Of a stretch of 64,000 nucleotides of DNA, positions 18,539-27,397 are shown piece by piece. The position numbers were made by a program, and so were the translations under genes. The DNA lies in the NCBI GenBank assembly GCA_028353405.1, contig JAOMOG010000003.1, forward strand, positions 31,368 to 95,367, written 5' to 3'. Below the pieces are notes generated by a model that saw nothing but the letters and a program-made list of their open reading frames with translations, was not told the origin of the DNA and made no database searches. Every line of letters begins with the position of its first letter. Position 1 is the first letter of the stretch. The DNA is from Candidatus Poseidoniaceae archaeon (GTDB lineage: Archaea > Thermoplasmatota > Poseidoniia > Poseidoniales > Poseidoniaceae).

Positions 18539-20341
18539 ATGGACAAGCGCCCATTACTCATTACGCTGCTATTTGTTAGCAGCATGTTTGCTGGATGTTT
18601 TGGCAACGATGTCGTTGAAAATGAGGAAATAGAGTCTGATTACGATGTTTATCCAGAACCTTGGCAACGTGCTGATATAGATTATTCTGTGAATGCAGAT
18701 TTTTCTAGAGTCACCGTTAATGGAACATTTGGCATAGATGATGTTCGCTCGGTATTCGTACCTGTTCCTTCAATCACTCTAGCCGATGGCGGTGCAGGTG
18801 CTACTGGTTCTGCAGAAGTTCACCTTGGACTTTGGTTACCTATCATAGAGGGCTGTGATTGGGAAAGTGCTGAACTTCCCGAAGAGTGCCATGTGCCAAT
18901 TATTTCAGAGATTGGACCATATTATTCGGATGGAGATGTTGACGCATTAACTCCTGCTGATAGATTGGGTAGATTTTTGATTGAGAATTATGTTCCACAT
19001 GGATATGGGGTTGCTCAAGTATCTGTTTTTGGTACTGGAGAATCAAATCATTGTATGGACTTGATGGGAACTGATGAGCAGCGTGGAATTGATGCTGCGG
19101 TCACTTGGCTTGGTTCACAACCTTGGTCAAATGGTAAAGTTGGAATCATTGGAAAGTCATATGATGGTTCAACTCCTTGGCAAGCAGCAACATTCGGTAA
19201 TGAATTTCTTGCAACTATCGTTCCTATGTCTGGATTGATTGGAGTTCATGATTTGATGTGGAGAAATGGAAGCATGGAAGCACGTGGCATGATTATGCAT
19301 AATGGTGTCTATGGCTCATTTGGTGTTGATGGTGATACAGAAGATTCACAAAATATGTGTGAAGGCTACATAGAAGGATATGCGATGGGTCCATTGGCAT
19401 ACTTGAGCGGTGGAATGGTAGATTATGCTGGTAATACCTATTGGACTGAACGCTCATTCTTAGATCGTGTTGTGGATAATTACAACGGCTCAGTGTACAT
19501 TATTCAAGGAATGCAGGATTGGAACGTCGACCCGCATATGACATTCCCAACTCATCAAATCGTTGAAGATGCTGGAATTGAAATCAAGACTTTAGCCGGT
19601 CAATGGAATCACAATTATCCAGACCGTGCTGACCATGCAGACCTTTCATCAGGTGAAGGAGCAGAAGCTTATCCATACACATTAAGATGGGATTGGGCTG
19701 ATGAGATGTTATATTGGTTTGATTGGTATTTGAAAGGTGAAGGCAGAGCCCCAAGTTTGGGAGTTGAAATGCAAGATAACCGCGGTGGCTGGAGATTTGA
19801 AGCAACATATCCTGCATCAGATACCGAATATCTTGAGATTGCTGCTGAAGACTTATCTCCATCAGGTGCATCAATTACGGGAACTAATTCGATTATGATG
19901 ACATATGGGCCATTTGAAAGTGATACATATATTGCTGGAATGCCCACTTTCCATATGGCAGTAGCACCGCATACGACTAATGGTGCACATGGCTACTTGG
20001 AAATGACTGATGATTCAGGAATGCATCTTGGTCATGCGGTAATGGATTACAGATTCCATGCTGGTGGCCGTGATGGGCAAGAATTACTTATACCATTTTC
20101 TCAAGTGACAGGATTAATGGAATTCATGCCAATGGATATATTCTTAGAAGCAGGAGAATCAATTCACATAACTATGACTCAAACAGGTTCTGATTATGTT
20201 CCAAGTCCGGCAAGTATTGGTCCATACTCAATCGATTGGTCTACTGCAACATTGACTCTTCCTATAGTTAACAGAACTTGCGATCAGTTATTCCAAGCAC
20301 CTATCCATGAATATGGTGGAGAAGGGCAACGAACTTGTTAG
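18539..20341 (+). CDS. S15/CocE-type serine hydrolase lipoprotein (X-Pro dipeptidyl-peptidase family)
   Basis: The N-terminus is a lipoprotein signal ([17 protein letters not shown]), so the mature protein is anchored outside the membrane by Cys. The alpha/beta-hydrolase domain has the S15-type nucleophile [13 protein letters not shown] (GxSYxG). It also has a likely acid in [13 protein letters not shown] and a His in [16 protein letters not shown]-terminal jelly-roll-like domain (about residue 400 on) matches the X-Pro dipeptidyl-peptidase C-terminal domain pattern. Family members cleave X-Pro dipeptides or hydrolyse esters such as cephalosporin or cocaine esters; the substrate cannot be chosen here. 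In a marine heterotroph a role in extracellular peptide degradation is the natural reading (inference). 600 residues is normal for the family. Confidence 0.88.
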   Translation: MDKRPLLITLLFVSSMFAGCFGNDVVENEEIESDYDVYPEPWQRADIDYSVNADFSRVTVNGTFGIDDVRSVFVPVPSITLADGGAGATGSAEVHLGLWLPIIEGCDWESAELPEECHVPIISEIGPYYSDGDVDALTPADRLGRFLIENYVPHGYGVAQVSVFGTGESNHCMDLMGTDEQRGIDAAVTWLGSQPWSNGKVGIIGKSYDGSTPWQAATFGNEFLATIVPMSGLIGVHDLMWRNGSMEARGMIMHNGVYGSFGVDGDTEDSQNMCEGYIEGYAMGPLAYLSGGMVDYAGNTYWTERSFLDRVVDNYNGSVYIIQGMQDWNVDPHMTFPTHQIVEDAGIEIKTLAGQWNHNYPDRADHADLSSGEGAEAYPYTLRWDWADEMLYWFDWYLKGEGRAPSLGVEMQDNRGGWRFEATYPASDTEYLEIAAEDLSPSGASITGTNSIMMTYGPFESDTYIAGMPTFHMAVAPHTTNGAHGYLEMTDDSGMHLGHAVMDYRFHAGGRDGQELLIPFSQVTGLMEFMPMDIFLEAGESIHITMTQTGSDYVPSPASIGPYSIDWSTATLTLPIVNRTCDQLFQAPIHEYGGEGQRTC

Positions 20342-20380
20342 TCCTCTATGACAAAATCCGCTTCAGTTTGCGTTTTCAGC

Positions 20381-20386
20381 ATATAA
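20381..20386 (+). promoter_or_regulatory. TATA-like element upstream of the MutS-like gene
   Basis: ATATAA lies 34-39 nt before the ATG at 20420, placing the transcription start roughly 10 nt before the start codon. Confidence 0.4.
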
Positions 20387-20419
20387 CCATGCGCTATTCT
20401 CTTAAACGGTTGGCAAACC

Positions 20420-22420
20420 ATGGTAAGTATGGTATTGAGTGCCCTCCCTGGTGTTGGAAAACAATTGGCTAAGAAATTGACCAGTCATTTTGGCTCTGAA
20501 GAATTGGCAGTAGCATCTCTCAAAGGCGGAGATTTGGCAAGGATTGCTGAGATTGATGGGCTATCACCAAAACGTGCATTATCACTGGCTAGAGCTGTTG
20601 CAGGAGATAGCGGTACTTTCCTTGCAACTAAAGAATCAATCAGTGTTCACAAACAATTACTCTCGAGCATTAGCGCCTTTACTTCTTGTCAAGCGAGCAG
20701 AGATAGAATGCAATTACTAACTCCAGTTGCAGACCCGAGTGAACGCAGAAAGAAATCAATTCTTTCTCATAACTTTGCATCAAGTCATCCGGAATTGGTT
20801 ACAATTTTTTCAGAATCTTGGAAGTCACTTGCAATCACACGTTCTCCAAATAATCGATATGAGCGTGTAGTGGTCTCAAAGCAACCACGTGAGCATCTTA
20901 AAAAATGGTGTAGAGTTCTAACTCCTGGTAATGGGGAAACATGGAAGGATTACACTGTTTTCAAGTCAATTACATGGATTGGAGGAGGCGCACCTGCTGA
21001 AATTCCAGATGGTTGGCTGGTTCTCAGCAATGATCCGGATGAAGAATTAATCGTCCCTGAAAAAACACTTGACTGGTTTCAACATAACAAGCGTACTTTA
21101 CAAGTGGTTAGAGAAATCGTTGAATTGAAAGCGATAGAAGAGGATTTCCACCCATTCCTAGACGCACTTTTCACTTCTGTTGAAGGACTTAGTGCATTAC
21201 CAGAACTATTGGATGAGATAGATGATGAAAGTGATTTAGAAAAAGTCGCAGAAGTCAAAGATTTGCTCTGGGGTAAAGTCAAATCGCTTTGTGAAGAAGT
21301 CAACTTAGAAGTTGAGAACGCTATGAATGATGCCAAAATGGCCCTATCCGGTGCAGAATTGTTAGAGGCATTATCTGATGGTACAGCATTCCAAAGAAAG
21401 ATACGAGATGCAACAAGTATGGTAATTTCTGATGCGATGGAGAAAGCAAAAACCACATTGAATGAATTCCTTGAAGGAACTGGCAGTCGATGCCCATTCG
21501 ATCTGTTCACCAATGATTGGCCTGCAAAAATTAACCGTTCAACAATTGACAAAATAGATGGTCAACTAGAATCGAAATTAGTTTCTGATAAAGCGCAGCA
21601 TATCTCTAATTTAGCGGCTAAATTAGGTCCGCTAAAGAGTCACTGCGAATCTGCAATCCGAGAATTAATCGAGTTTGACCAATGGCTTGCAATCGCTAAA
21701 TGGGCTCAGAAAAATGATTGCACAATCCCAGAGATTGTGGACCATGGAATCTATGTTGAAGAGGGGCGACATCTGCTATTGGGATGTCCAGCAGACCCGG
21801 TCACTTACGGCTTAGGTCAAGCTGCTGATGAAGGAGATAAGCAATCCTTAGCACTACTCACTGGTGCAAACTCTGGTGGTAAAACCACTCTGTTAGAACT
21901 GCTCGCTCATGTTAGTATTCTAACTCACATGGGGTTGCCAGTTCCAGCCAAGAGTGCTAAAGTGGGACTCGTTGAATCGCTTCACATACTGGCCAAGGCT
22001 GGTGGGACTCAAAGCGCGGGTGCGCTTGAGCAGACTTTAGTTGAATTAGCAGAAGTGGTTTCAGACCCGTCTGCAAAATTGATTCTCGCTGATGAATTGG
22101 AAGCAATTACAGAGCCGGGTGCAGGTGCAAGAATTATTGCTGGTATGCTCTTAGCGGCAGAATCTCAACCTGAAACTACGATGATGCTAGTAACGCATCT
22201 AGCACCAGCTATAATCAAGGCAAGTGGTCGTGATGATCTACGAGTTGACGGAATTGAAGCGAGTGGATTAGATGCGGATATGGAATTGATTGTCGATAGA
22301 ACTCCAAAGCGAAATCACTTAGCCCGTTCAACACCGGAATTGATTGTTAAGAGGCTTGTTCAACGCTCACAAGGAAATGCTCGGGGACTCTTCTCAGATA
22401 TTCTTCAAATGTTTGATTGA
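20420..22420 (+). CDS. MutS-like ATPase with N-terminal helix-hairpin-helix
   Basis: The 666-residue protein begins with a helix-hairpin-helix region (LSALPGVGKQLAKKL and IAEIDGLSPKRALSLAR). The long middle region is helical and corresponds to MutS core/clamp helices. A C-terminal ABC-type MutS ATPase follows, with Walker A LLTGANSGGKTTLLELL, signature region GGTQSAGALEQTL and Walker B LILADELEAITEPG. The mismatch-recognition domain of MutS1 and the Smr nuclease of bacterial MutS2 are both absent. It therefore fits the archaeal MutS-related (MutS2/MutS5-like) group, whose role may be in recombination or branched-DNA handling rather than mismatch repair (inference). A second in-frame ATG lies 9 nt downstream. 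Confidence 0.85.
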   Translation: MVSMVLSALPGVGKQLAKKLTSHFGSEELAVASLKGGDLARIAEIDGLSPKRALSLARAVAGDSGTFLATKESISVHKQLLSSISAFTSCQASRDRMQLLTPVADPSERRKKSILSHNFASSHPELVTIFSESWKSLAITRSPNNRYERVVVSKQPREHLKKWCRVLTPGNGETWKDYTVFKSITWIGGGAPAEIPDGWLVLSNDPDEELIVPEKTLDWFQHNKRTLQVVREIVELKAIEEDFHPFLDALFTSVEGLSALPELLDEIDDESDLEKVAEVKDLLWGKVKSLCEEVNLEVENAMNDAKMALSGAELLEALSDGTAFQRKIRDATSMVISDAMEKAKTTLNEFLEGTGSRCPFDLFTNDWPAKINRSTIDKIDGQLESKLVSDKAQHISNLAAKLGPLKSHCESAIRELIEFDQWLAIAKWAQKNDCTIPEIVDHGIYVEEGRHLLLGCPADPVTYGLGQAADEGDKQSLALLTGANSGGKTTLLELLAHVSILTHMGLPVPAKSAKVGLVESLHILAKAGGTQSAGALEQTLVELAEVVSDPSAKLILADELEAITEPGAGARIIAGMLLAAESQPETTMMLVTHLAPAIIKASGRDDLRVDGIEASGLDADMELIVDRTPKRNHLARSTPELIVKRLVQRSQGNARGLFSDILQMFD

Positions 22421-22473
22421 TACTAACTCGCTTATTGTTTCGCAATCTGCAAAAGTTTGTAAATTGCATGGGG

Positions 22474-22515
22474 AATATATCTTGCTTAGGGTGAAGTTCA
22501 AGTCAAAACCCTAAG
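22474..22515 (+). promoter_or_regulatory. ileS upstream region: TATA element and 7-bp dyad
   Basis: AATATAT (22474-22480) is a TATA candidate about 46-52 nt before the ileS ATG. Next to it CTTAGGG (22485-22491) and CCCTAAG (22509-22515) form a perfect 7-bp inverted repeat with a 17-nt spacer, covering the expected transcription start. It could be an operator or a leader hairpin. Confidence 0.45.
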
Positions 22516-22525
22516 TGGCCCAAGT

Positions 22526-25500
22526 ATGGCTCAACCAAACGCTGCTGGTGATTTGGATGCGGTTGCCCTCGAAACAGCGCTATTAGAGGCGTGGGGGCAA
22601 GAAAATGCTTTCCAATCTAGTATTGATTCACGTCGTACAGGAGCACCATTCATTTTCTTGGAAGGGCCGCCTACTGCAAATGGAAAACCTGGAATTCACC
22701 ACGTTGTTGCTCGTGCTTACAAGGACTTAGTTTGTCGATGGAAAACAATGGAAGGTTTCCTAGTTGAAAGAAAAGGTGGATGGGATACTCATGGCTTACC
22801 AGTTGAGATTGAAGTTCAGAAGAGATTGGATTTAATGAGTAATGAACAGATTGAATCTTTTGGAATGAAGGAATTCAATCAGGCCTGTCGCGAATCGGTT
22901 TGGACCTATGAAGAATCTTGGAGAGAAATGACCGAGCGCATGGGTTATTGGGTTGACTTAGACAATCCATATGTCACCTTAGACAATAATTATGTTGAAT
23001 CTTGCTGGTGGGCATTGAAACAAATGTTCAGCAAAGATTTACTTTATCGAGGGCACAAGGTTTTACCTTATTGTCCACAAACAGGAACGTCTTATTCTTC
23101 TCACGAAGTAGCACAAGGATACAAGGAAGTCGAAGAGCCTTCAGTTTATGTTAAATTCAAATTAGTTGATCAAGATGCATCAATTCTTGCTTGGACAACC
23201 ACTCCTTGGACACTTCCAGGAAACGTTGGATTAGCAGTTGGACCAGAGGTCACTTATGTTCGAGTCAAGGTTACAGAGGATGCAGTAAATTGGCAAGGTG
23301 CTGGTGGTGCTACAATCGGTGAAGAGTTAATCCTCGCCAAAGATTTGATGAAAGAAGTATTGCGTCATCATGCAGAAGTTTTGGAAGAATTCCCTGGTAG
23401 TGAATTAGTTGGTAAAGCATACGAGCCGCTATTCCCTGATGCTGTACCACGTGGTGATTCACAATCAGCATGGACTATTTTAGAAGCAGATTGGGTAACA
23501 ACTACTGATGGTACAGGTGTGGTTCACACCGCAGTAATGTATGGTGAGGATGATTACAATCTTGGAATGGCTGCAGGTTTGCCTGCTCACCACACAGTGG
23601 AAATGAATGGTTCATTCTGTGAAGGAATCCATCCTCAACTAGATGGCAGATATGTCAAAGAATGTGACGGCACTATCATTGAATTATTATCAAGTCCGGG
23701 TGGCTCAAATGGTAAAGGTCCACAAAGTGGATTACTATACCGAGAGAAACTATATTCTCACGATTACCCACACTGCTGGAGGACTGATCATCCACTTCTT
23801 TACTATGCAATGGATTCATGGTTTGTTAGAATGACTGCAGTAAAGGAGAGATTAATCGAATTCAATAGCCAAACAGAATGGGCTCCAGATTGGGTCGGTG
23901 AGGGTCGCTTTGGTGAATGGATTCGTAATGTCAAAGATTGGGCGATTTCTCGCGAAAGATACTGGGGGACGCCTATTCCAGTATGGAGAAGCGAAGACGG
24001 TCAAATGAAATGTGTTGGTTCTATTGCTGAACTTCAACACGAAGTCGCTTTAGCAGTGGCAGCTGGATTTGACAATCCAGATTGTCCTGATGATGTTGAT
24101 CTACATCGCCCGATAGTTGATGAATTTACTTTCGTAAGTGATGATGGTAAACCAATGAAGAGAGAACCTTTCGTAATGGACTGCTGGTTTGATTCAGGCT
24201 GTGCATCTTTTGCTCAATGGCACTATCCGTTTGAGAACAAAGACACATTTGAGTCATCATACCCGATTGATTACATCTGTGAAGGAGTGGACCAAACACG
24301 AGGATGGTTCTACACATTGCTAGCAGTTTCTACAACTGTCTTTGATTCAATTTCTTACAAACGTTGTCTAAGTCTCGGTCTAATCTTGGATGCTGAAGGT
24401 AAGAAAATGTCTAAGTCTAAAGGAAATATTGTAGACCCTTGGGATCATTTTAATCGAGAAGGTGCAGATGCTACTCGCTGGTATATGGTGACAGCAGGAG
24501 CGCCATGGAGTCCGTTGAAGTTTGACCCGAATGGGGTTAGAGAAACTTATGCAAAGATGTTCCTAACCCTTTGGAATGTTTACAAATTCCATGCAGATTA
24601 TGCAGCACTTGATGGGTTTGACCCAGAAAAATCAGAAAATGATGTTTCATCAAGGCCAGCATTGGACCGTTGGATTCTATCGCGAATGTCATCTGTTGCA
24701 AGTGAATATCACAATGATTTCGTTTCTTGGAATTTCCATAAGGCTTGTCGTGACCTAGAAGATTTCGTTGTCAATGATTTATCCAATTGGTATGTTAGAC
24801 GCTCCCGCAGAAGATTGTGGGATGAGGCTGAAAACGAAGACAAGGCATCTTGTCAACATACACTTCACGAAATATTGGTGGTAATTTGCCGTTTGATGGC
24901 TCCAATATCTCCATTCATGGTCGATGTCATTCATCGTAATATTACTGGAAAACCAGTTCATCAAGCCGCTTGGCCATTGGGCGTTCCAGGAAGCCTTGAG
25001 GGTGCAACATCGGATGAGTGGGACATTGAAGCAGCAGCAGCTACCGCAACAATACCACCTGTAGATAAGAAATTAGAAGAGACAATGAGTTTGGTTCGTG
25101 AACTCGCTGAAGCAGGAAGAAGAATTCGCGTTGATGCTGGTAGAAGGCAAAGACTTCCTTGTGCACAAGGATGGATTGTTGCAGGTCCAGACGTTTCAAT
25201 TTTCCATGAGATTTTAGCAGAAGAATTGAATGTTGAGACTATTGCAGTTGAACAAGATTTAGACCGATTCCAAAAAGTAGAACTTGCACCTAATTTTAGA
25301 ACCTTAGCACCGAAAGCAAGAGCAGAGGTTAATGCAGTTTCTAACGCGATAAAGAATGCACAAAACCCTGATGAGATGCTTGCAGCAATCAAAGCCGGTG
25401 GAATGCAAATTCTAGGCGTTGACATAGATGAAAACGATGTTGAGATTCGTAGAGCAGAAAGAGATGGATTTGCTGCTGAAACGGTCACTATCGGCCAAGG

Positions 25501-25810
25501 CGAAGATGCATTCCAAGTATCATTAGTATTGGATATGCAAGATACACCGTTGCTTTTATCCAAGGGATTGGCGAGAGATATAACTCGTAGAATCCAAGCC
25601 AAGCGCAAGGAAATGGACTTTGAAATAGAAGCGACAATCGATTTGCAGGTGTGGTTGCAAAATGCACCTGAGATGTTTGAATCAGATCAAACATGGATTG
25701 CTACAGAAACACGAAGTGCAGCAGCAGTATTCCATTCAGAGGGCCAAGCACCAGCAAATGCAGATTCATTCACAGTCGATGGAATCTCTGTTCAATTTAC
25801 AGTAGAGTGA
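22526..25810 (+). CDS. ileS: Isoleucyl-tRNA synthetase
   Basis: Class I synthetase charging tRNA-Ile. The HIGH-equivalent is PPTANGKPGIHHVVAR, followed by GWDTHGLPVEIEVQK. An inserted editing domain contains LAWTTTPWTLPGNVGLA and GTGVVHTA. Later come CEGVDQTRGWFYTLL and the KMSKS loop KKMSKSKGNIVDPW. The anticodon-binding and C-terminal extension follow, and 1094 residues is normal. The GKPGIHH wording and long C-terminus fit the archaeal/eukaryal type. The start ATG 22526 gives MAQPNAAGDLDAVALE; no strong Shine-Dalgarno is visible. It is isolated from translation operons here. Confidence 0.96.
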   Translation: MAQPNAAGDLDAVALETALLEAWGQENAFQSSIDSRRTGAPFIFLEGPPTANGKPGIHHVVARAYKDLVCRWKTMEGFLVERKGGWDTHGLPVEIEVQKRLDLMSNEQIESFGMKEFNQACRESVWTYEESWREMTERMGYWVDLDNPYVTLDNNYVESCWWALKQMFSKDLLYRGHKVLPYCPQTGTSYSSHEVAQGYKEVEEPSVYVKFKLVDQDASILAWTTTPWTLPGNVGLAVGPEVTYVRVKVTEDAVNWQGAGGATIGEELILAKDLMKEVLRHHAEVLEEFPGSELVGKAYEPLFPDAVPRGDSQSAWTILEADWVTTTDGTGVVHTAVMYGEDDYNLGMAAGLPAHHTVEMNGSFCEGIHPQLDGRYVKECDGTIIELLSSPGGSNGKGPQSGLLYREKLYSHDYPHCWRTDHPLLYYAMDSWFVRMTAVKERLIEFNSQTEWAPDWVGEGRFGEWIRNVKDWAISRERYWGTPIPVWRSEDGQMKCVGSIAELQHEVALAVAAGFDNPDCPDDVDLHRPIVDEFTFVSDDGKPMKREPFVMDCWFDSGCASFAQWHYPFENKDTFESSYPIDYICEGVDQTRGWFYTLLAVSTTVFDSISYKRCLSLGLILDAEGKKMSKSKGNIVDPWDHFNREGADATRWYMVTAGAPWSPLKFDPNGVRETYAKMFLTLWNVYKFHADYAALDGFDPEKSENDVSSRPALDRWILSRMSSVASEYHNDFVSWNFHKACRDLEDFVVNDLSNWYVRRSRRRLWDEAENEDKASCQHTLHEILVVICRLMAPISPFMVDVIHRNITGKPVHQAAWPLGVPGSLEGATSDEWDIEAAAATATIPPVDKKLEETMSLVRELAEAGRRIRVDAGRRQRLPCAQGWIVAGPDVSIFHEILAEELNVETIAVEQDLDRFQKVELAPNFRTLAPKARAEVNAVSNAIKNAQNPDEMLAAIKAGGMQILGVDIDENDVEIRRAERDGFAAETVTIGQGEDAFQVSLVLDMQDTPLLLSKGLARDITRRIQAKRKEMDFEIEATIDLQVWLQNAPEMFESDQTWIATETRSAAAVFHSEGQAPANADSFTVDGISVQFTVE

Positions 25811-25870
25811 GTTGAAATCGTTTAATCTTTGAAGCGATGCCTTGAAAGAGAGGATGCGCGAGGTTTTCTT

Positions 25871-27268
25871 ATGCGCCGAGTGCTGCTTTGCTTGTTCATT
25901 GCAACTTCCACCCTAATGGCTGGTTGTTTAGGCGGTGGTGAAGGATTAGTCAGTGAGGAAAAGGTAGCACCTATTTTTGATGATTACATCATGATAGATG
26001 AAGCAGCTCATGGTGATGTGAGAGAATTCCTTACCATCGATTTGCGAACAAATGAAACTACCAATACTACATGGGCAGTTTTCAATAAGGATTACGGTGG
26101 TAATTGTTGCGAGCATTATATCGCTACTACAATTGAAGGAGATATCATGAATATTGGTGGCGAGTATCCTGTTTACACAGAAGACCGCGGCCATGCTTGG
26201 GACACTTACATCCCAGGAGTTCTCCCAGACACTCAGTGCCGAACTTTCGTTCCAACAAATCCAGGCCAAGAGGGACTTGGTGAGGGGAGTATTGTCCAAG
26301 CAACAAATGGAGATATTATCTCAATGACGTGGTTCCCGTATATTGGTGCTGATGGCAAGATTGACAAATTCTATGCACTCTTGTATGATGATAGTGAAGA
26401 GGAATGGAAGTGGTGCTATAATCGGATCACTGAACCATTTTATGACCGTTCATGGCAAGTCGAAGTAGTAGGTCCAATATCATCCAGTTTAGGCAGTGGT
26501 GATTGGGCTAGTATTATCGTTTCTAATTTCTGGCATCAAACTCAAAATGCTGGAGGTCAAATCAGTGTTGACGGATTGAATTATTATCCATTCCAATTCC
26601 CAAATAGAGGTGGTGGCGACCCAACAATCGAATTAGATTTGAATTTTACAGAAGCTGATTTACCAGCATACTATGATGTCAATAAGCCACACAAAGAAAT
26701 GCGTTCCTTCCCACTCCCTTCTGGTGGATTGCTATTCCCTAATTATTATGATAATGGTAATGCAGCATATATGGATACTACATTGTCATGGAATGAACTT
26801 GAAGTTCAATTCCCTTCCGAATATTGCCAAATAGATAGTACTGGTTCGATTCATTGTATGAAGAATACTGGTACTGATTTTACACATTTCATTTCATATG
26901 ATGGAACTAATAGTTGGCAAAATTATACTTATCAAATGGGTAATGTTTCAACATCAATCGAAGAGTGGGAGTTTCAAGCAAATGGAGAATTAGACCTATT
27001 TGTTCTAAATATTCGCTACCAAAGTAGCGAAGGTCCAGACGTTGATATGGTCTACCATGTACGCGGATATTCAGAAGACATGTCGCCAGATACTTTGACC
27101 TATATTGGAGAGGGTGATTTAGATTCAACATCCGGTGCAGGCAACGATATTCGCTTTGACTTTGCAAGCCTAGCAATATTGTCTGACGGAGGGGTTGTAG
27201 TCGCTTTCCACGACTCAACCGATGTAGATCCGTTATTCGCAATTGAATTGGAACTTCCTCAATATTAA
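25871..27268 (+). CDS. Lipoprotein of unknown function
   Basis: The 465-residue protein begins with a lipoprotein signal (MRRVLLCLFIATSTLMAGC, lipobox LMAGC). ATG 25871 is chosen over the track start at 25829 because it begins exactly at the signal peptide. The mature protein is aromatic- and Asp-rich and beta-structure-like, with repeated strands such as DGTNSWQNYTYQMGN and GGVVVAFHDSTDVDP. These suggest a beta-propeller-like fold of the BNR/sialidase type, but I recognise no catalytic motif. It follows ileS by 60 nt on the same strand and is probably cell-surface exposed. Confidence 0.8.
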   Translation: MRRVLLCLFIATSTLMAGCLGGGEGLVSEEKVAPIFDDYIMIDEAAHGDVREFLTIDLRTNETTNTTWAVFNKDYGGNCCEHYIATTIEGDIMNIGGEYPVYTEDRGHAWDTYIPGVLPDTQCRTFVPTNPGQEGLGEGSIVQATNGDIISMTWFPYIGADGKIDKFYALLYDDSEEEWKWCYNRITEPFYDRSWQVEVVGPISSSLGSGDWASIIVSNFWHQTQNAGGQISVDGLNYYPFQFPNRGGGDPTIELDLNFTEADLPAYYDVNKPHKEMRSFPLPSGGLLFPNYYDNGNAAYMDTTLSWNELEVQFPSEYCQIDSTGSIHCMKNTGTDFTHFISYDGTNSWQNYTYQMGNVSTSIEEWEFQANGELDLFVLNIRYQSSEGPDVDMVYHVRGYSEDMSPDTLTYIGEGDLDSTSGAGNDIRFDFASLAILSDGGVVVAFHDSTDVDPLFAIELELPQY

Positions 27269-27319
27269 TTTTGTAATAAGTGTCCATTTTACGCTGGCAA
27301 TCGCATAAAATTAATTGAC

Positions 27320-27331
27320 TCAATATATTGA
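27320..27331. promoter_or_regulatory. 12-bp palindrome containing a TATA element
   Basis: TCAATATATTGA is a perfect 12-bp palindrome in the 129-nt gap before the giant surface-protein gene. Its core ATATAT can serve as a TATA box; a start site about 27 nt downstream would leave a short leader to either candidate start codon. Confidence 0.35.
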
Positions 27332-27397
27332 ATAAACGACATTATTTGAGATTGAGCAGGGGTATCATTGAAGACCTTTCATCAACAGCGTCAGCCT

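Noticed and set aside
24961-25608. Minus-strand 215-residue ORF opposite ileS
   Set aside because: Shadow of the IleRS C-terminal region; Ser/Ala-rich with no motif or ribosome site.
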